64,000 nt of DNA, from contig CACYWG010000001.1 of NCBI GenBank assembly GCA_902778115.1, positions 248,001 to 312,000 on the forward strand, written 5' to 3'. The stretch comes from Oscillospiraceae bacterium (GTDB lineage Bacteria > Bacillota > Clostridia > Oscillospirales > Oscillospiraceae). Below are positions 16,114-24,884 of the stretch, in pieces. The position numbers were made by a program, and so were the translations under genes. The notes under the pieces were generated by a model that searched no databases, was not told the DNA's origin, and was given only the letters and a program-made list of their open reading frames with translations. The first letter of the stretch is position 1. Each line of letters starts with the position of its first letter.

Positions 16114-17070
16114 TTATTTCTTGTAGCCGGTCCGGAAGTCAATGATGTTGCGCAGTTCACCGCCCTTGAGGTATGCCTCGAAGTTGGCAAAGCAGATCTC
16201 GACGATGCGATCCAGCGTGCCCGGCAGATGGAAGCCGCCGGAGATATGGGGCGTGATGACCATGTTGGGCTGCTTCCAGAGTGGATGGCCGGCAGGCAGC
16301 GGCTCGATCTCCGTCACGTCCGTGCCGGCTGCGGCGATCACGCCGCGATCCAGGGCCTCGCAGAGCGCGTCTGCGTCCAGCGCGGTGCCGCGTCCGCAGT
16401 TGATGAAGATCGCAGAGGACTTCATTTTTGCGAAACGCTCCGCGTCAAACAGATGATAGGTGCTCGCTGTGCCGGGCAGAACGCTGCACACGACGTCCGC
16501 CTCGGGCAGTACGCGGTCCAGCTCGTCCGTGAGGCAAAGCTCGTCGACGAAGTCCGGACAGGCCGACGGACGGCGCTTGACGCCGATGACACGCGCGCCC
16601 ACGGCCTTCACCAGGCGGGCGTATTCCGTGCCGATATCGCCGAGGCCGACCACGACGACCGTCGCACCGCGCAGCGTACCGACCGTGCCGCGGTCGCCCC
16701 AGTGCTCGCGCGCCTGGTCGTCGCGGTACAGGTGCAGCTTTTTCAGCAGCTCCCAGGTCATGGCGAAGGCATGCTCGCCCACCGCCTGGCCGTAAGCGCC
16801 GGTGACGCTGCAGAGGACGGTACCGGGACGGAGAACGCCGGGCTTGACGTAGGCGTCTGCGCCGGAGGACGAGAGCTGCAGGAATTCGAGCTGTTCTGAG
16901 GCGGCGATCATCGCCGGATCAGGAAAGCCGATGATGATATTGGCGCTCTGAATATCTTCCATACTGACAGCAGCGCCGTTTGAATAGCGATAGCTGCAGT
17001 CCGGGCCGATGGACTCCAGTCTGGTTTTCTGCTCCTCTGTGAGAGGAATCAGGACCAATACGTTTTTCAT
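16114..17070 (-). CDS. D-isomer 2-hydroxyacid dehydrogenase family protein
   Basis: NAD(P)-dependent oxidoreductase of the phosphoglycerate/glyoxylate dehydrogenase superfamily, 318 residues. The Rossmann motif is VVGLGDIGTEYARL, with NCGRGTALD and HPLWKQPNMVITPHISGG further on; the His of TPHISG is the catalytic one. GGGGAG precedes the ATG. It is paralogous to the dehydrogenase at 46.5-47.4 kb but divergent. The substrate cannot be told; the gene may be free-standing, between the terminator and the aminopeptidase. Confidence 0.85.
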   Translation of the reverse strand: MKNVLVLIPLTEEQKTRLESIGPDCSYRYSNGAAVSMEDIQSANIIIGFPDPAMIAASEQLEFLQLSSSGADAYVKPGVLRPGTVLCSVTGAYGQAVGEHAFAMTWELLKKLHLYRDDQAREHWGDRGTVGTLRGATVVVVGLGDIGTEYARLVKAVGARVIGVKRRPSACPDFVDELCLTDELDRVLPEADVVCSVLPGTASTYHLFDAERFAKMKSSAIFINCGRGTALDADALCEALDRGVIAAAGTDVTEIEPLPAGHPLWKQPNMVITPHISGGFHLPGTLDRIVEICFANFEAYLKGGELRNIIDFRTGYKK

Positions 17071-17112
17071 GGGCTCTCCCCTTTCATGAACTCATCGTGT
17101 TGAAAACCGCTC

Positions 17113-18348
17113 TCATGCCCAGGTGCCGTTACGGAAGATGGGCGCGCTGCTGCCGTCGGCGCGGATGCCGTCGATGGAAAGGTCGTCACTGCCTACCATG
17201 AAGTCGACATGGATAATGGAATCGTTGATGCCGCGTTCCTTTGCCGCGTCCGTCGTGAGCGAATCACCGTCCGGGAGGACTTCCTTGAAGCCCGCGCCCA
17301 GCGCCACATGGCAGCAGGCGTTCTCGTCAAAGAGCGTCTCGTAAAACAGGAAGCCGCAGCGGTTGACCGGGCTCTCCTTCGGGACCAGGGCTACCTCGCC
17401 GAGCATATTGGCGCATTCGTCCATCGTGATCATCTTTTCGAGCAGCGCCTGGCCCTTTTCCGCCCGGCAGGAAACCGCGCGGCCGTTTTCAAAGCTGATG
17501 GAGAAGTTTTCGATCAGCTGGCTGTTCCAGGACAGGGGCTTGGTGGCCACCAGGGTACCCTCACAGCGGCCGGCCATAGGCGAGGTAAAGATTTCCTCGG
17601 TAGGCATGTTCGGGATGTAGCTGGCGCCGTTCTGGCTGTTGACCGCTGCCGCGCCTTCCCATTTGGCATCCGGGATCAGTTCCACGGTAAAATCGGTGCC
17701 GTTGGCGCTGCGATAGCGGAGCGTGCGGAACTGCTGCGCGTTGAGCCAGGCCGCTTTTTCAGAGATAAAGGCCGTGTGCGCCGCCCAGGCAGCGACCGGG
17801 TCATGCTCGCCGTCGATGCGCACAGTCGTCAGTACCGCTTCCCAGAGCCTGGCGACGGCATTCTCCGCCGTCTCCTCCGGGAAGCACTTTTTCGCCCACT
17901 TTTCAGAAGGGTAGGCCGCAATCGTCCACTGGTGCTTGCCGTCGATGGCGTTGCGGTAGGGCTTGAGCACGCGGGCACGGCCCTGCCCCACGGCGGAGAG
18001 CTTGTCCGGCGAGATGCCGGCCAGCGCATCGGGATCCTGCGAGGCGATGAAGATCCGGCAGGGCAGATCCTCGACCATCTGTTTGGCCTTGGCTTCCTCC
18101 CATGGCAGCACCTGTGCGAGCGTCTCCTGATCGGCATATTGGAAGTGCAGGCGGGAAATCGCGTCGCTCTGCCATTCCACGTTGACCTTTTTCGCGCCGG
18201 CCAGATAGCATTCCTCGGTCAGCAGCGCGGCAAAGTCCGCCTGCTCCACCGCGATATTCAGCAGCACGGTCTGCCCGGGGCGCACATTGGCGCCGGAGCG
18301 CACGATCAGCCGCGCATAGCTCTGTAACAGTTCCTGAGTGATCTGCAT
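17113..18348 (-). CDS. M29-family aminopeptidase
   Basis: Metal-dependent aminopeptidase of the AmpS/PepS (M29) family, 411 residues, the usual size. Landmarks are IVRSGANVRPGQTVLL at the start, NMPTEEIFTSP around residue 245 and IHVDFMVGSDDLSIDG near the end, which hold the metal-binding Glu/His/Asp residues. A perfect AAAGGAGG lies 8 bases before the ATG. It acts in the cytoplasm on N-terminal residues of peptides. It follows the metallophosphoesterase gene by 74 bp, and no terminator is visible between them. Confidence 0.9.
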   Translation of the reverse strand: MQITQELLQSYARLIVRSGANVRPGQTVLLNIAVEQADFAALLTEECYLAGAKKVNVEWQSDAISRLHFQYADQETLAQVLPWEEAKAKQMVEDLPCRIFIASQDPDALAGISPDKLSAVGQGRARVLKPYRNAIDGKHQWTIAAYPSEKWAKKCFPEETAENAVARLWEAVLTTVRIDGEHDPVAAWAAHTAFISEKAAWLNAQQFRTLRYRSANGTDFTVELIPDAKWEGAAAVNSQNGASYIPNMPTEEIFTSPMAGRCEGTLVATKPLSWNSQLIENFSISFENGRAVSCRAEKGQALLEKMITMDECANMLGEVALVPKESPVNRCGFLFYETLFDENACCHVALGAGFKEVLPDGDSLTTDAAKERGINDSIIHVDFMVGSDDLSIDGIRADGSSAPIFRNGTWA

Positions 18349-18422
18349 GGGTAGAACCTCCTTTGATTTGATTAACTGACAAAATAAGAATACTGATTAA
18401 CACGGAAAACTGATATCCCGTT

Positions 18423-19316
18423 TTATTTTCCAGCAGGCAGCAGATTGACCACACAGATCTCCGGAAGATTAAAGATCCGCGGAACATTGTCATGTCCAGA
18501 TAGTCCCGAAGTAATAATAATCCGCATCTGATCATTCAACATCATTTCGCCATAGTCGTATTTCGGCCACCAGCCTTCCATTGGCGCATACAAGCCGCCT
18601 TTGCCCGGAATGCGGATCACGCCGCCGTGCGTATGGCCGCTGAGGACGAGATCAATATGCCAGACTTCTTTGCCGAAGCTCAGACACACGGTCTCTGGCA
18701 TATGCGCAAGTAAGATCGCCGGATAAGGACTTTTTTCGAGGGCAGATAGCACCTGATACTCCGGCGACGCTTCATAGGCCGCCACAGATCGGCCGAAATA
18801 GTAGCCGTGCCCCATTGTGCCGCCCATTCGAATCGTATTGCCGTTTATATTGACGTCCGCCCATTCCTCATCCAAGACGATCGCGCCTGAATTTTTAACA
18901 GATTCAATCCACTCGCCGCCGTATTGCTTGGTATATTCGCGTTCATGGTTGCCCATAGCAAAATACACCTGCGCGATATCCTGCAGCTTTTCCGTCAGGG
19001 GCAGGACATATGTCAGATCCTCCTCATTGGGCGCGGACGGAAACAGGTCGCCGAGGAGAATGATGGCGTCCGGTTGCTGAACACGCACTTTTTTAATCAG
19101 TTGCTTGTTTTCCAGACCATACTCTTTGCCGTGCAGATCGGCGACCACAACGACCCGGGACGGTACGGACAAGCCGTCCATGGAGACATCATAACTTGTC
19201 GTTTTGACGATCACACTGCAGCCCAGAATAGAACCGCCAACCGTTATAACGAACGCCATCACAAGCGCGACAACACTATATGCAATTGTTTTGACCACGC
19301 GCAGTAAATTTTTCAT
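18423..19316 (-). CDS. Membrane-anchored metallophosphoesterase
   Basis: Calcineurin-like phosphoesterase, 297 residues, with one N-terminal membrane helix (about residues 9-30). Metal-binding motifs are in order: VVADLHG, LLGDLF, MGNHERE, LAHMPE and SGHTHGG. The catalytic domain should face outward. It lies at the downstream end of the polysaccharide locus. A divergent copy of its last 28 or so residues survives at 48.94-49.03 kb, at the other end of the glycosyltransferase block. Substrate unknown; an envelope phosphodiester or lipid pyrophosphate is plausible. Confidence 0.88.
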   Translation of the reverse strand: MKNLLRVVKTIAYSVVALVMAFVITVGGSILGCSVIVKTTSYDVSMDGLSVPSRVVVVADLHGKEYGLENKQLIKKVRVQQPDAIILLGDLFPSAPNEEDLTYVLPLTEKLQDIAQVYFAMGNHEREYTKQYGGEWIESVKNSGAIVLDEEWADVNINGNTIRMGGTMGHGYYFGRSVAAYEASPEYQVLSALEKSPYPAILLAHMPETVCLSFGKEVWHIDLVLSGHTHGGVIRIPGKGGLYAPMEGWWPKYDYGEMMLNDQMRIIITSGLSGHDNVPRIFNLPEICVVNLLPAGK

Positions 19317-19353
19317 TTTTTATGGAAGATATCATCAGTGACCGAGACCGGAA

Positions 19354-19650
19354 TTATCTATGTTTGCCAAACATTGCAAGGATATCGGTTTTCAATCCCT
19401 CGTAGTACGGCATAAGTTTGGAATTGTCGTAACGATGGCTTCCTTTTGACACAACTTTCATCGCTTCGCTAAAATTGTTAATATCGTCGCAAAACTGAAT
19501 ATAATCCAGCTCCTTGATCCATTCATAGCACCCCCGAACCTTGGGGCTTTTGCTGTTGATCACAACACATGGCGTCCCGGTTATCGCGCAGAAGATCATA
19601 CCGTGTAGACGGTCCGTGATCATAGAGCTACCGCCCTCAAGCACGGCCAA
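19354..19650 (-). pseudogene. 5'-truncated polysaccharide pyruvyl transferase family gene
   Basis: Only the last ~95 codons remain, beginning at GGSSMITDRLHGMIF, the signature of the C-terminal half of the pyruvyl transferase family, then TGTPCVVINSKSPKVRG. The N-terminal two thirds are missing. The 144 bp between it and the next gene (19651-19794) are A+T-rich and show no coding match. A full-length relative lies at 21.8-23.0 kb, so this is a decayed second copy or an old module end. Confidence 0.75.
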
Positions 19651-19794
19651 GCACTATAACGACAGGATCGTACAGCAAATTAAGATTAATGTCTTTCTAA
19701 GAGTTTTCATCGGCGTATGTGAAATTATTTCACGTATTGTTTTCAACTTCTTGCGATCGATAGTTATGCATCATAATAACATTTCGATATCAGC

Positions 19795-20577
19795 TTATCC
19801 TCTTAACAACTTTTTTAATTTTCCATACTTTTCCTCGCCTAGGATTTTGATTGCAGCACGGTTTGGCGCATGCATGATGTTATCCAGCAGATCCTCCCGA
19901 CGGTGCTCGTCCTGGAGCTGACGCCAGCGTTTGTTCAGCACTTCGTCCTGCCAGCTGGCGGAATAGTGGTGAATGGACACGGTGTCCTTCGTCTTTCGCA
20001 TGGTTCGCGTCCGGTTATCGATCGGGCAGAGGAAAGGGCTTGGAAGGATCAGTATCCCGCCGTCAAGCAACTGCCTGGAATCATCCTGCACAAGGCCAAG
20101 GCGGAGAAAAGCTTCGGTGTTTCTTTGTGGGCAGGGCGTCTGATCCAGGCTCCCGTCAGGCAGGACGAAGGAGATCTCCTTATAGTCGTCCATCATATCC
20201 TTCAGAATCGGGTGCTGCGCCTCTGCGCCGAAGCCGAGCCCGGTATTGACATCTTTCCCATCTTCAAAGCCAAAATAGGCCCGGTTGACGAGCAGCGGAT
20301 CCAGCGACTTGAGCAGTTGAACATCCGTATCCATGTAAATTCCGCCGTGCCGGTACACGACGTCCAGGCGAACGTAATCAGTCACAAAAGCCCATTTTTT
20401 CAGCTCACTGGCCTGCCGGACGTAGAGTGGGGCCGCCTCCAGGTCATAATTGCTCTCGTCCCAGCGGACGATCTCATAATCCGCGCAGCATTTTTTCCAG
20501 CTTGCGAGGCACTTTTCCGCCAGCGGCGGCAAAGGATTCCCGCCGAACCAGCAATAATGGATGGTTTTGGGGATCAT
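19795..20577 (-). CDS. GT32-type glycosyltransferase
   Basis: A 260-residue cytoplasmic sugar transferase with the OCH1/capsular glycosyltransferase sugar-binding region: MIPKTIHYCWFGG at the start, then KKWAFVTDYVRLDVVYRHGGIYMDTDVQ with the DxD motif (DTD). ATG 20577 is chosen because GAGGAAA lies upstream and the product starts in the family style. It overlaps the Fe-S protein gene closely. It adds one sugar to the repeat unit; donor and acceptor are unknown. Confidence 0.85.
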   Translation of the reverse strand: MIPKTIHYCWFGGNPLPPLAEKCLASWKKCCADYEIVRWDESNYDLEAAPLYVRQASELKKWAFVTDYVRLDVVYRHGGIYMDTDVQLLKSLDPLLVNRAYFGFEDGKDVNTGLGFGAEAQHPILKDMMDDYKEISFVLPDGSLDQTPCPQRNTEAFLRLGLVQDDSRQLLDGGILILPSPFLCPIDNRTRTMRKTKDTVSIHHYSASWQDEVLNKRWRQLQDEHRREDLLDNIMHAPNRAAIKILGEEKYGKLKKLLRG

Positions 20578-20581
20578 ATCG

Positions 20582-21769
20582 TTATTTCCTCTTGCCCAAC
20601 GCTTTGAGCGCATCATATTGTTTGTTTCCGAGCAATCTCCTCATACCCCATCTGATCTTTGTTCCGAAAGACATCTCGTCAATACATTTCCCGTAAGCCA
20701 TCTCAAAGGGCTTCCGTTTCATTTCTTTCAGGAAGTCATTTCTGTTTTCGGGAAGGTGCTCAGATTCGATCATCGCCAGGTTCCCTGATACAGCCATATT
20801 AAAATCAAGCTCTGTGACTTTCAAATGAATTTTTGCCCGCTCGAATAATAGTTGCGCCTTCTCAGAGTTCACATAGCACGAGGAAATCCCCTTGTCATCA
20901 TCCAGTTCCGGAGCAAAGTCCTGGATCCCCCAGAAATCTGCCAGTGTAAAATCTGCTGTCCTGCATTTCTGCTTGAATTTACAATCATAACAGCTGAGTC
21001 TGGAACATTTCCCTCTGAGATAAGAAACAATCATTTTATCCTGGAACTGACTCTGCGCATAGTGCGTACCGTTTTCAAAATCGATCGCCAGATGCCAGTT
21101 GTGCCAGCCATGTCCTTTGTCACGAAAAAAGATTTTTTTGATCTTCGAGCGTTCCAGCGTCTGCCGGTATTCCAAATATTTCCGCCACACCATTGGCGAA
21201 GGCACGCCGTGACAGATCAGATCCTGCGTATACAGGTTCTCATAGTCTCTCCCGAGATACCCAAGCAGTCCGGAGGTCTGACAGGCCGTGCCGCTGAACA
21301 ATACCGGGCGTCCCTCCTTCAGGAAGGCTTCGGCCTGCTCATAGGCCTTTCCGATCCTGCTCTGCACATATTTACTGCCCCGAAGTTTTGAAAGATCCTC
21401 GACTTCCTCCACGAAAATATGGTGAACGGCATAGTTCTCGTCAAACGCGGCGCCGAAGACCACTCCGCCCTGTTCCAGCACCGTCTCTGCCAGCGCGCTG
21501 AAGGCGCCGCCTGACGAACTGGCAGTCCTGGTCTTCTCATTTGTATGAGTGACTGCGTAAACGTGAATGTCTTTTTCCGTCTTATGGTTAGGGATCTTTG
21601 AAAGGACCGGGCATGCTTTCTCACACAGATTGCATTTCACACACTGCTCTTTCTGTATTTTGGGATACCAGAAGCCCTCTTTGTTCTCCTCCATCCGGAT
21701 ACAGGCCTTAGGGCATGCACTGACGCAGGCATAGCAGCCGGTACAGTCTTTTCCCGTTCTGTCGATCAT
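20582..21769 (-). CDS. Fe-S protein with F420 hydrogenase beta-subunit-like domain
   Basis: A 395-residue protein with two 4Fe-4S ferredoxin motifs (CTGCYACVSACPKAC and CVKCNLCEKACP), then the coenzyme F420 hydrogenase/dehydrogenase beta-subunit C-terminal region (TASSSGGAFSALAE, FSGTACQTSGL, CHGVPSP). Proteins like this repeatedly sit beside polysaccharide pyruvyl transferase genes in capsule loci, as here, 16 bp after one. The redox reaction is unknown; it may modify a sugar or supply electrons to a decorating step. GAGGGAAAATTA precedes the ATG. Confidence 0.85.
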   Translation of the reverse strand: MIDRTGKDCTGCYACVSACPKACIRMEENKEGFWYPKIQKEQCVKCNLCEKACPVLSKIPNHKTEKDIHVYAVTHTNEKTRTASSSGGAFSALAETVLEQGGVVFGAAFDENYAVHHIFVEEVEDLSKLRGSKYVQSRIGKAYEQAEAFLKEGRPVLFSGTACQTSGLLGYLGRDYENLYTQDLICHGVPSPMVWRKYLEYRQTLERSKIKKIFFRDKGHGWHNWHLAIDFENGTHYAQSQFQDKMIVSYLRGKCSRLSCYDCKFKQKCRTADFTLADFWGIQDFAPELDDDKGISSCYVNSEKAQLLFERAKIHLKVTELDFNMAVSGNLAMIESEHLPENRNDFLKEMKRKPFEMAYGKCIDEMSFGTKIRWGMRRLLGNKQYDALKALGKRK

Positions 21770-21785
21770 TAATTTTCCCTCTTTG

Positions 21786-22967
21786 CTAAAATAAGCTGTC
21801 AGATAAATAGCGTTTGGAATCTTCCCGCATCGATGCGAGCGTTTTCCTCACATGCTCCCAGTCGATCTTTGGATATATATCGGCATTCCTGTCCGGCGCG
21901 ACAATCAGCTCTTTGATGTCCAAAGCATCAAACAACGAATGGATACGGATATTCTGAGACTTCGGATCATCTTCCCGGAAGCGCTGCAGGTACTGAAAAT
22001 CTCTTTCAAACAGGAGGGAAAAAATGGATCCGTGGTAGGAATCGGTCAGAACATAATCCGCATGACGGATCAGGGAGACGAACTCAAGCGGCCCTGTGCT
22101 TTTTCGTCTGACATATTCGCTGCTGACATACTCCCAGCGGCTCGGGATCAACAGAATTCGAAGGCGGCGCTGCTTTGCGATCCGTTTCGCCTGCTCGAAA
22201 TACCAGGACTGATTATTGAGAAAATAGCACAGGAGATAGTCGGGTCTTTCATCAGTCTGCATCTGCCGGATGTCCTCTTCCCAGCCTGCCCGGCCACGGA
22301 GGAGCGTCGGGTCGGCCGTCCATTCAACATTCCTGCCGGTGAGTGCAGACAACTGTTCCGCAGAAACGCGTTCTCTCGCCGAAAGCGCAGCAAAAGAAGA
22401 CAGGAGACCGCGAAGCTTTCCTTTCACCGGCTCCGGAATCTGATCCGTTCCCAGACTAGGGGCGTATGCGATCTTCCTTTTTGTAGCGAAATCCAGATAA
22501 TAAAATGGATTGAAAGTCTCATCAAACACGGACCAGACCTGGTCGCTCCCGGCGATGAAAGCATCGTAGCGATCATTCAGCTCGTCCAGCGAATCCGGCG
22601 ACAGATCTTGATCGATGATCATGCGGTCTTTTTTAAACTGCTCGATGGCCTGCTGTGACGCATCATAAGGCCGCGTATAACGCCCTCTATCCAGTCTGGC
22701 TGTTATCACCCGCTCCGCTTTTCGTGGGCTGAGCAGAACATGTGCGGCACGGTGCAGAACAGATTGATCCGTGTTCCGCTCTCGAGGTGCCGGAGCCGCT
22801 ATCTTTTTACCAGCCTTGCCGCGTGCAATCTGTTCCGCGATGATCGTCTCGTCGCAGAGGATCTTGTTCTCATGGCCAAGCTGCAACAGCTCCTGCTGCA
22901 GCGCATAGGCCTGAAGGACCGTGCCGTAGTTATTGTATGTTGTCCAGGTTGCAGTTGCTGTTTTCAT
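21786..22967 (-). CDS. Polysaccharide pyruvyl transferase family protein
   Basis: Putative ketal-pyruvate transferase or related glycan-modifying enzyme, 393 residues. Visible family features are TWTTYNNYGTVLQAYALQQ at the N-terminus, FIAGSDQVW in the middle and ADYVLTDSYHGSIFSLLF near the end, the equivalent of the TDRLHG motif. It overlaps the preceding GT2 gene by 4 bases and is followed by its Fe-S partner, a common pair in Clostridia capsule loci. Confidence 0.85.
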   Translation of the reverse strand: MKTATATWTTYNNYGTVLQAYALQQELLQLGHENKILCDETIIAEQIARGKAGKKIAAPAPRERNTDQSVLHRAAHVLLSPRKAERVITARLDRGRYTRPYDASQQAIEQFKKDRMIIDQDLSPDSLDELNDRYDAFIAGSDQVWSVFDETFNPFYYLDFATKRKIAYAPSLGTDQIPEPVKGKLRGLLSSFAALSARERVSAEQLSALTGRNVEWTADPTLLRGRAGWEEDIRQMQTDERPDYLLCYFLNNQSWYFEQAKRIAKQRRLRILLIPSRWEYVSSEYVRRKSTGPLEFVSLIRHADYVLTDSYHGSIFSLLFERDFQYLQRFREDDPKSQNIRIHSLFDALDIKELIVAPDRNADIYPKIDWEHVRKTLASMREDSKRYLSDSLF

Positions 22968-23941
22968 AACGGTTTTTTTGTAAGAATACTCTCAATTTTA
23001 TGAAGATAGTCGAAAGGTAACTGCCACGAAGGATGGACTTGGGAAAGAAACCATGAAAATTTATCATTGGGAACAGTATGTCGAAACATAAACCAAGCTC
23101 TTATTTCAATCATTTTATATTGACGTGGTATCTCAATATTGTTACATAATGAAAACACATTATAGCTAGCCAAAGTATTATTTCTATGACGCTGAGCCAG
23201 AGAGACCAATTCACGGTCACCCTTTGTTTTCAGCCATGCAATAAAACTATCCATGTGCTCTATGTTGTCGAAAAATCGAACAGAAAAAGAGCCGTTGGAT
23301 GCGCTGTTGCTTCTGATCCGGTAAAAATACAGTTTATCTCGTAATAATGTAATTCTTGACGCAGAATAAAGCACATAAGGGATAACTGCTTGATCTTCAC
23401 AGTACTTTCCTTCTGGAAAACGTAAATCCTTAAGCAGTATTCTTGAAATGAGTTTAGGCCAAGGTGCTATACTCATTTCACCAGTATGGTCAAATCGAAT
23501 GATGCTTGTTTCCCTTCCTGACATCACCTTATCTATACCTTCGGCTTTTTCATCTGCAGTCAGAATATTATCAGAATTGCTCCATTGACACATTGAGACA
23601 TCTGCTTGTTTTTCCATAATGGAGCAGAGTAGTTTTTGGAGATATGTGTTATTTATAGCATCATCACTATCGACAAATGCAATATACTCTCCTCGTGCGA
23701 CATCTAGCCCACGGTTTCTGGCAGCAGCAGCCCCCGCATTCTGTTGATGAAATACGATGATGCGAGGATCTTCATTTGCGTAAGCATCGCAGATCATTCC
23801 ACTTTTATCCGTAGAGCCGTCGTCCACGAGAATCAGTTCGAAATCTCGAAAGGTTTGGTTCAGAATGCTGTCGACGCACTCCTTCAGATACTGTTCAACA
23901 TTGTATACCGGTACAATAACGCTGATTGTAGGGCTGTCCAT
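22964..23941 (-). CDS. GT2-family glycosyltransferase
   Basis: GT-A fold sugar transferase, 325 residues. ISVIVPVYNVEQYL at the N-terminus, DDGSTD at 40-45 and the metal-binding DSDD at 91-94 are present; CEDQAV further on supplies the usual acidic catalytic motif. I chose ATG 23941 behind GGAGG, not the TTG at 23953. It is similar in layout to the GT2 proteins at 27.1, 28.1 and 40.6 kb, and its C-terminal segment resembles that of the 28.1-kb protein. The DNA here is visibly more A+T-rich than most of the locus. Confidence 0.88.
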   Translation of the reverse strand: MDSPTISVIVPVYNVEQYLKECVDSILNQTFRDFELILVDDGSTDKSGMICDAYANEDPRIIVFHQQNAGAAAARNRGLDVARGEYIAFVDSDDAINNTYLQKLLCSIMEKQADVSMCQWSNSDNILTADEKAEGIDKVMSGRETSIIRFDHTGEMSIAPWPKLISRILLKDLRFPEGKYCEDQAVIPYVLYSASRITLLRDKLYFYRIRSNSASNGSFSVRFFDNIEHMDSFIAWLKTKGDRELVSLAQRHRNNTLASYNVFSLCNNIEIPRQYKMIEIRAWFMFRHTVPNDKFSWFLSQVHPSWQLPFDYLHKIESILTKKPL

Positions 23942-23942
23942 T

Positions 23943-24851
23943 TTATCCTCCAAGAACAGACTGTTTCAGTCTGTTCAATCTGTATCTGATCTTAGTCAAT
24001 TGTACTCCCAAATAATAGGAGGCCACGTTTTGGTGCAGATTTCGTGCCATTTGTAAAATACTTAGTCTATCGCGGCAATGCTCATAATAATCAGTAAGAA
24101 CGTCCCATTTTCCCAGCCCGGAAAGCTGCCTGAAACGGATCCTTTGGGAGATATACAAGCCCCAACCTTTGGGATTGGCCGCAAATTTCTCACGGGAGTT
24201 TGCCGTCAATCCATCCGGCCGGTACTCGCATATTTTAATGATAGAGTTAAAAAAACGGATTTTCAGCCCGTCAAGCGCCATTCGATACAGAGAAGTCGCT
24301 TCGGTAATAAAGTTTTCGCCTTCAAATTCCTGGTACTTGTACTTTTTCCATACGGCTGAATAAAAGACCTCTGATTTATCTCCGATCGCGTTATTCTGAC
24401 TTCTTTCCAAATAAGTCATGTCACGAATATCTTCTCCGTCAAAGGTCTTGCCAATAATTTGTGAAGACTTATCTCCTTTTAGGCCGCAAATACCTGCATA
24501 AAGATCCCGCTCATTCAATGGGATCGTTTTTTCAATTTTGTCTGCGATCTCCAGGGCATCATCTGTCAGATAGTCATCCGAGTCACATCCGAAAAACAAC
24601 TCGCCAGACGCCATATCGACGCCCAGATTCCAAGCTCGATGTTTTCCTCCATTTGGCACTTTTTTATAGATGATCGGAAAAAACGGATTCAAGCTCTGCA
24701 TTTCCTGAACGACAGCCGCTGTGTTATCGGTCGAACCATCATCGATAATGATCCATTCAAAATCACGAAAAGACTGGCGGCATAGAGAGTAATACAAATC
24801 CCAGAGGAGCTCAGCCCGATTATATGTCGGTGTAAAAACAGTAAATCTCAT
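23943..24851 (-). CDS. GT2-family glycosyltransferase
   Basis: A 302-residue GT-A sugar transferase: FTVFTPTYNRAELL at the start, IIDDGSTDNT and GCDSDDYLTDD for nucleotide-sugar and metal binding. It differs from the other GT2 proteins of the locus in its TPTYNR start and in a conserved HRAWNLG segment, a subgroup common in Firmicutes capsule loci. It lies 33 bp after the Wzt-like ATPase gene and is followed directly by another GT2 gene. A+T-rich relative to its neighbours. Confidence 0.88.
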   Translation of the reverse strand: MRFTVFTPTYNRAELLWDLYYSLCRQSFRDFEWIIIDDGSTDNTAAVVQEMQSLNPFFPIIYKKVPNGGKHRAWNLGVDMASGELFFGCDSDDYLTDDALEIADKIEKTIPLNERDLYAGICGLKGDKSSQIIGKTFDGEDIRDMTYLERSQNNAIGDKSEVFYSAVWKKYKYQEFEGENFITEATSLYRMALDGLKIRFFNSIIKICEYRPDGLTANSREKFAANPKGWGLYISQRIRFRQLSGLGKWDVLTDYYEHCRDRLSILQMARNLHQNVASYYLGVQLTKIRYRLNRLKQSVLGG

Positions 24852-24884
24852 TGCTCCCTCACTTTCTGTTTCACTGTGAACAGA

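Noticed and set aside
19651..19794. Possible insertion sequence remnant between the GT32-type gene and the pyruvyltransferase fragment
   Set aside because: I see no terminal inverted repeats, target duplication or transposase fragment, only A+T-rich non-coding sequence.
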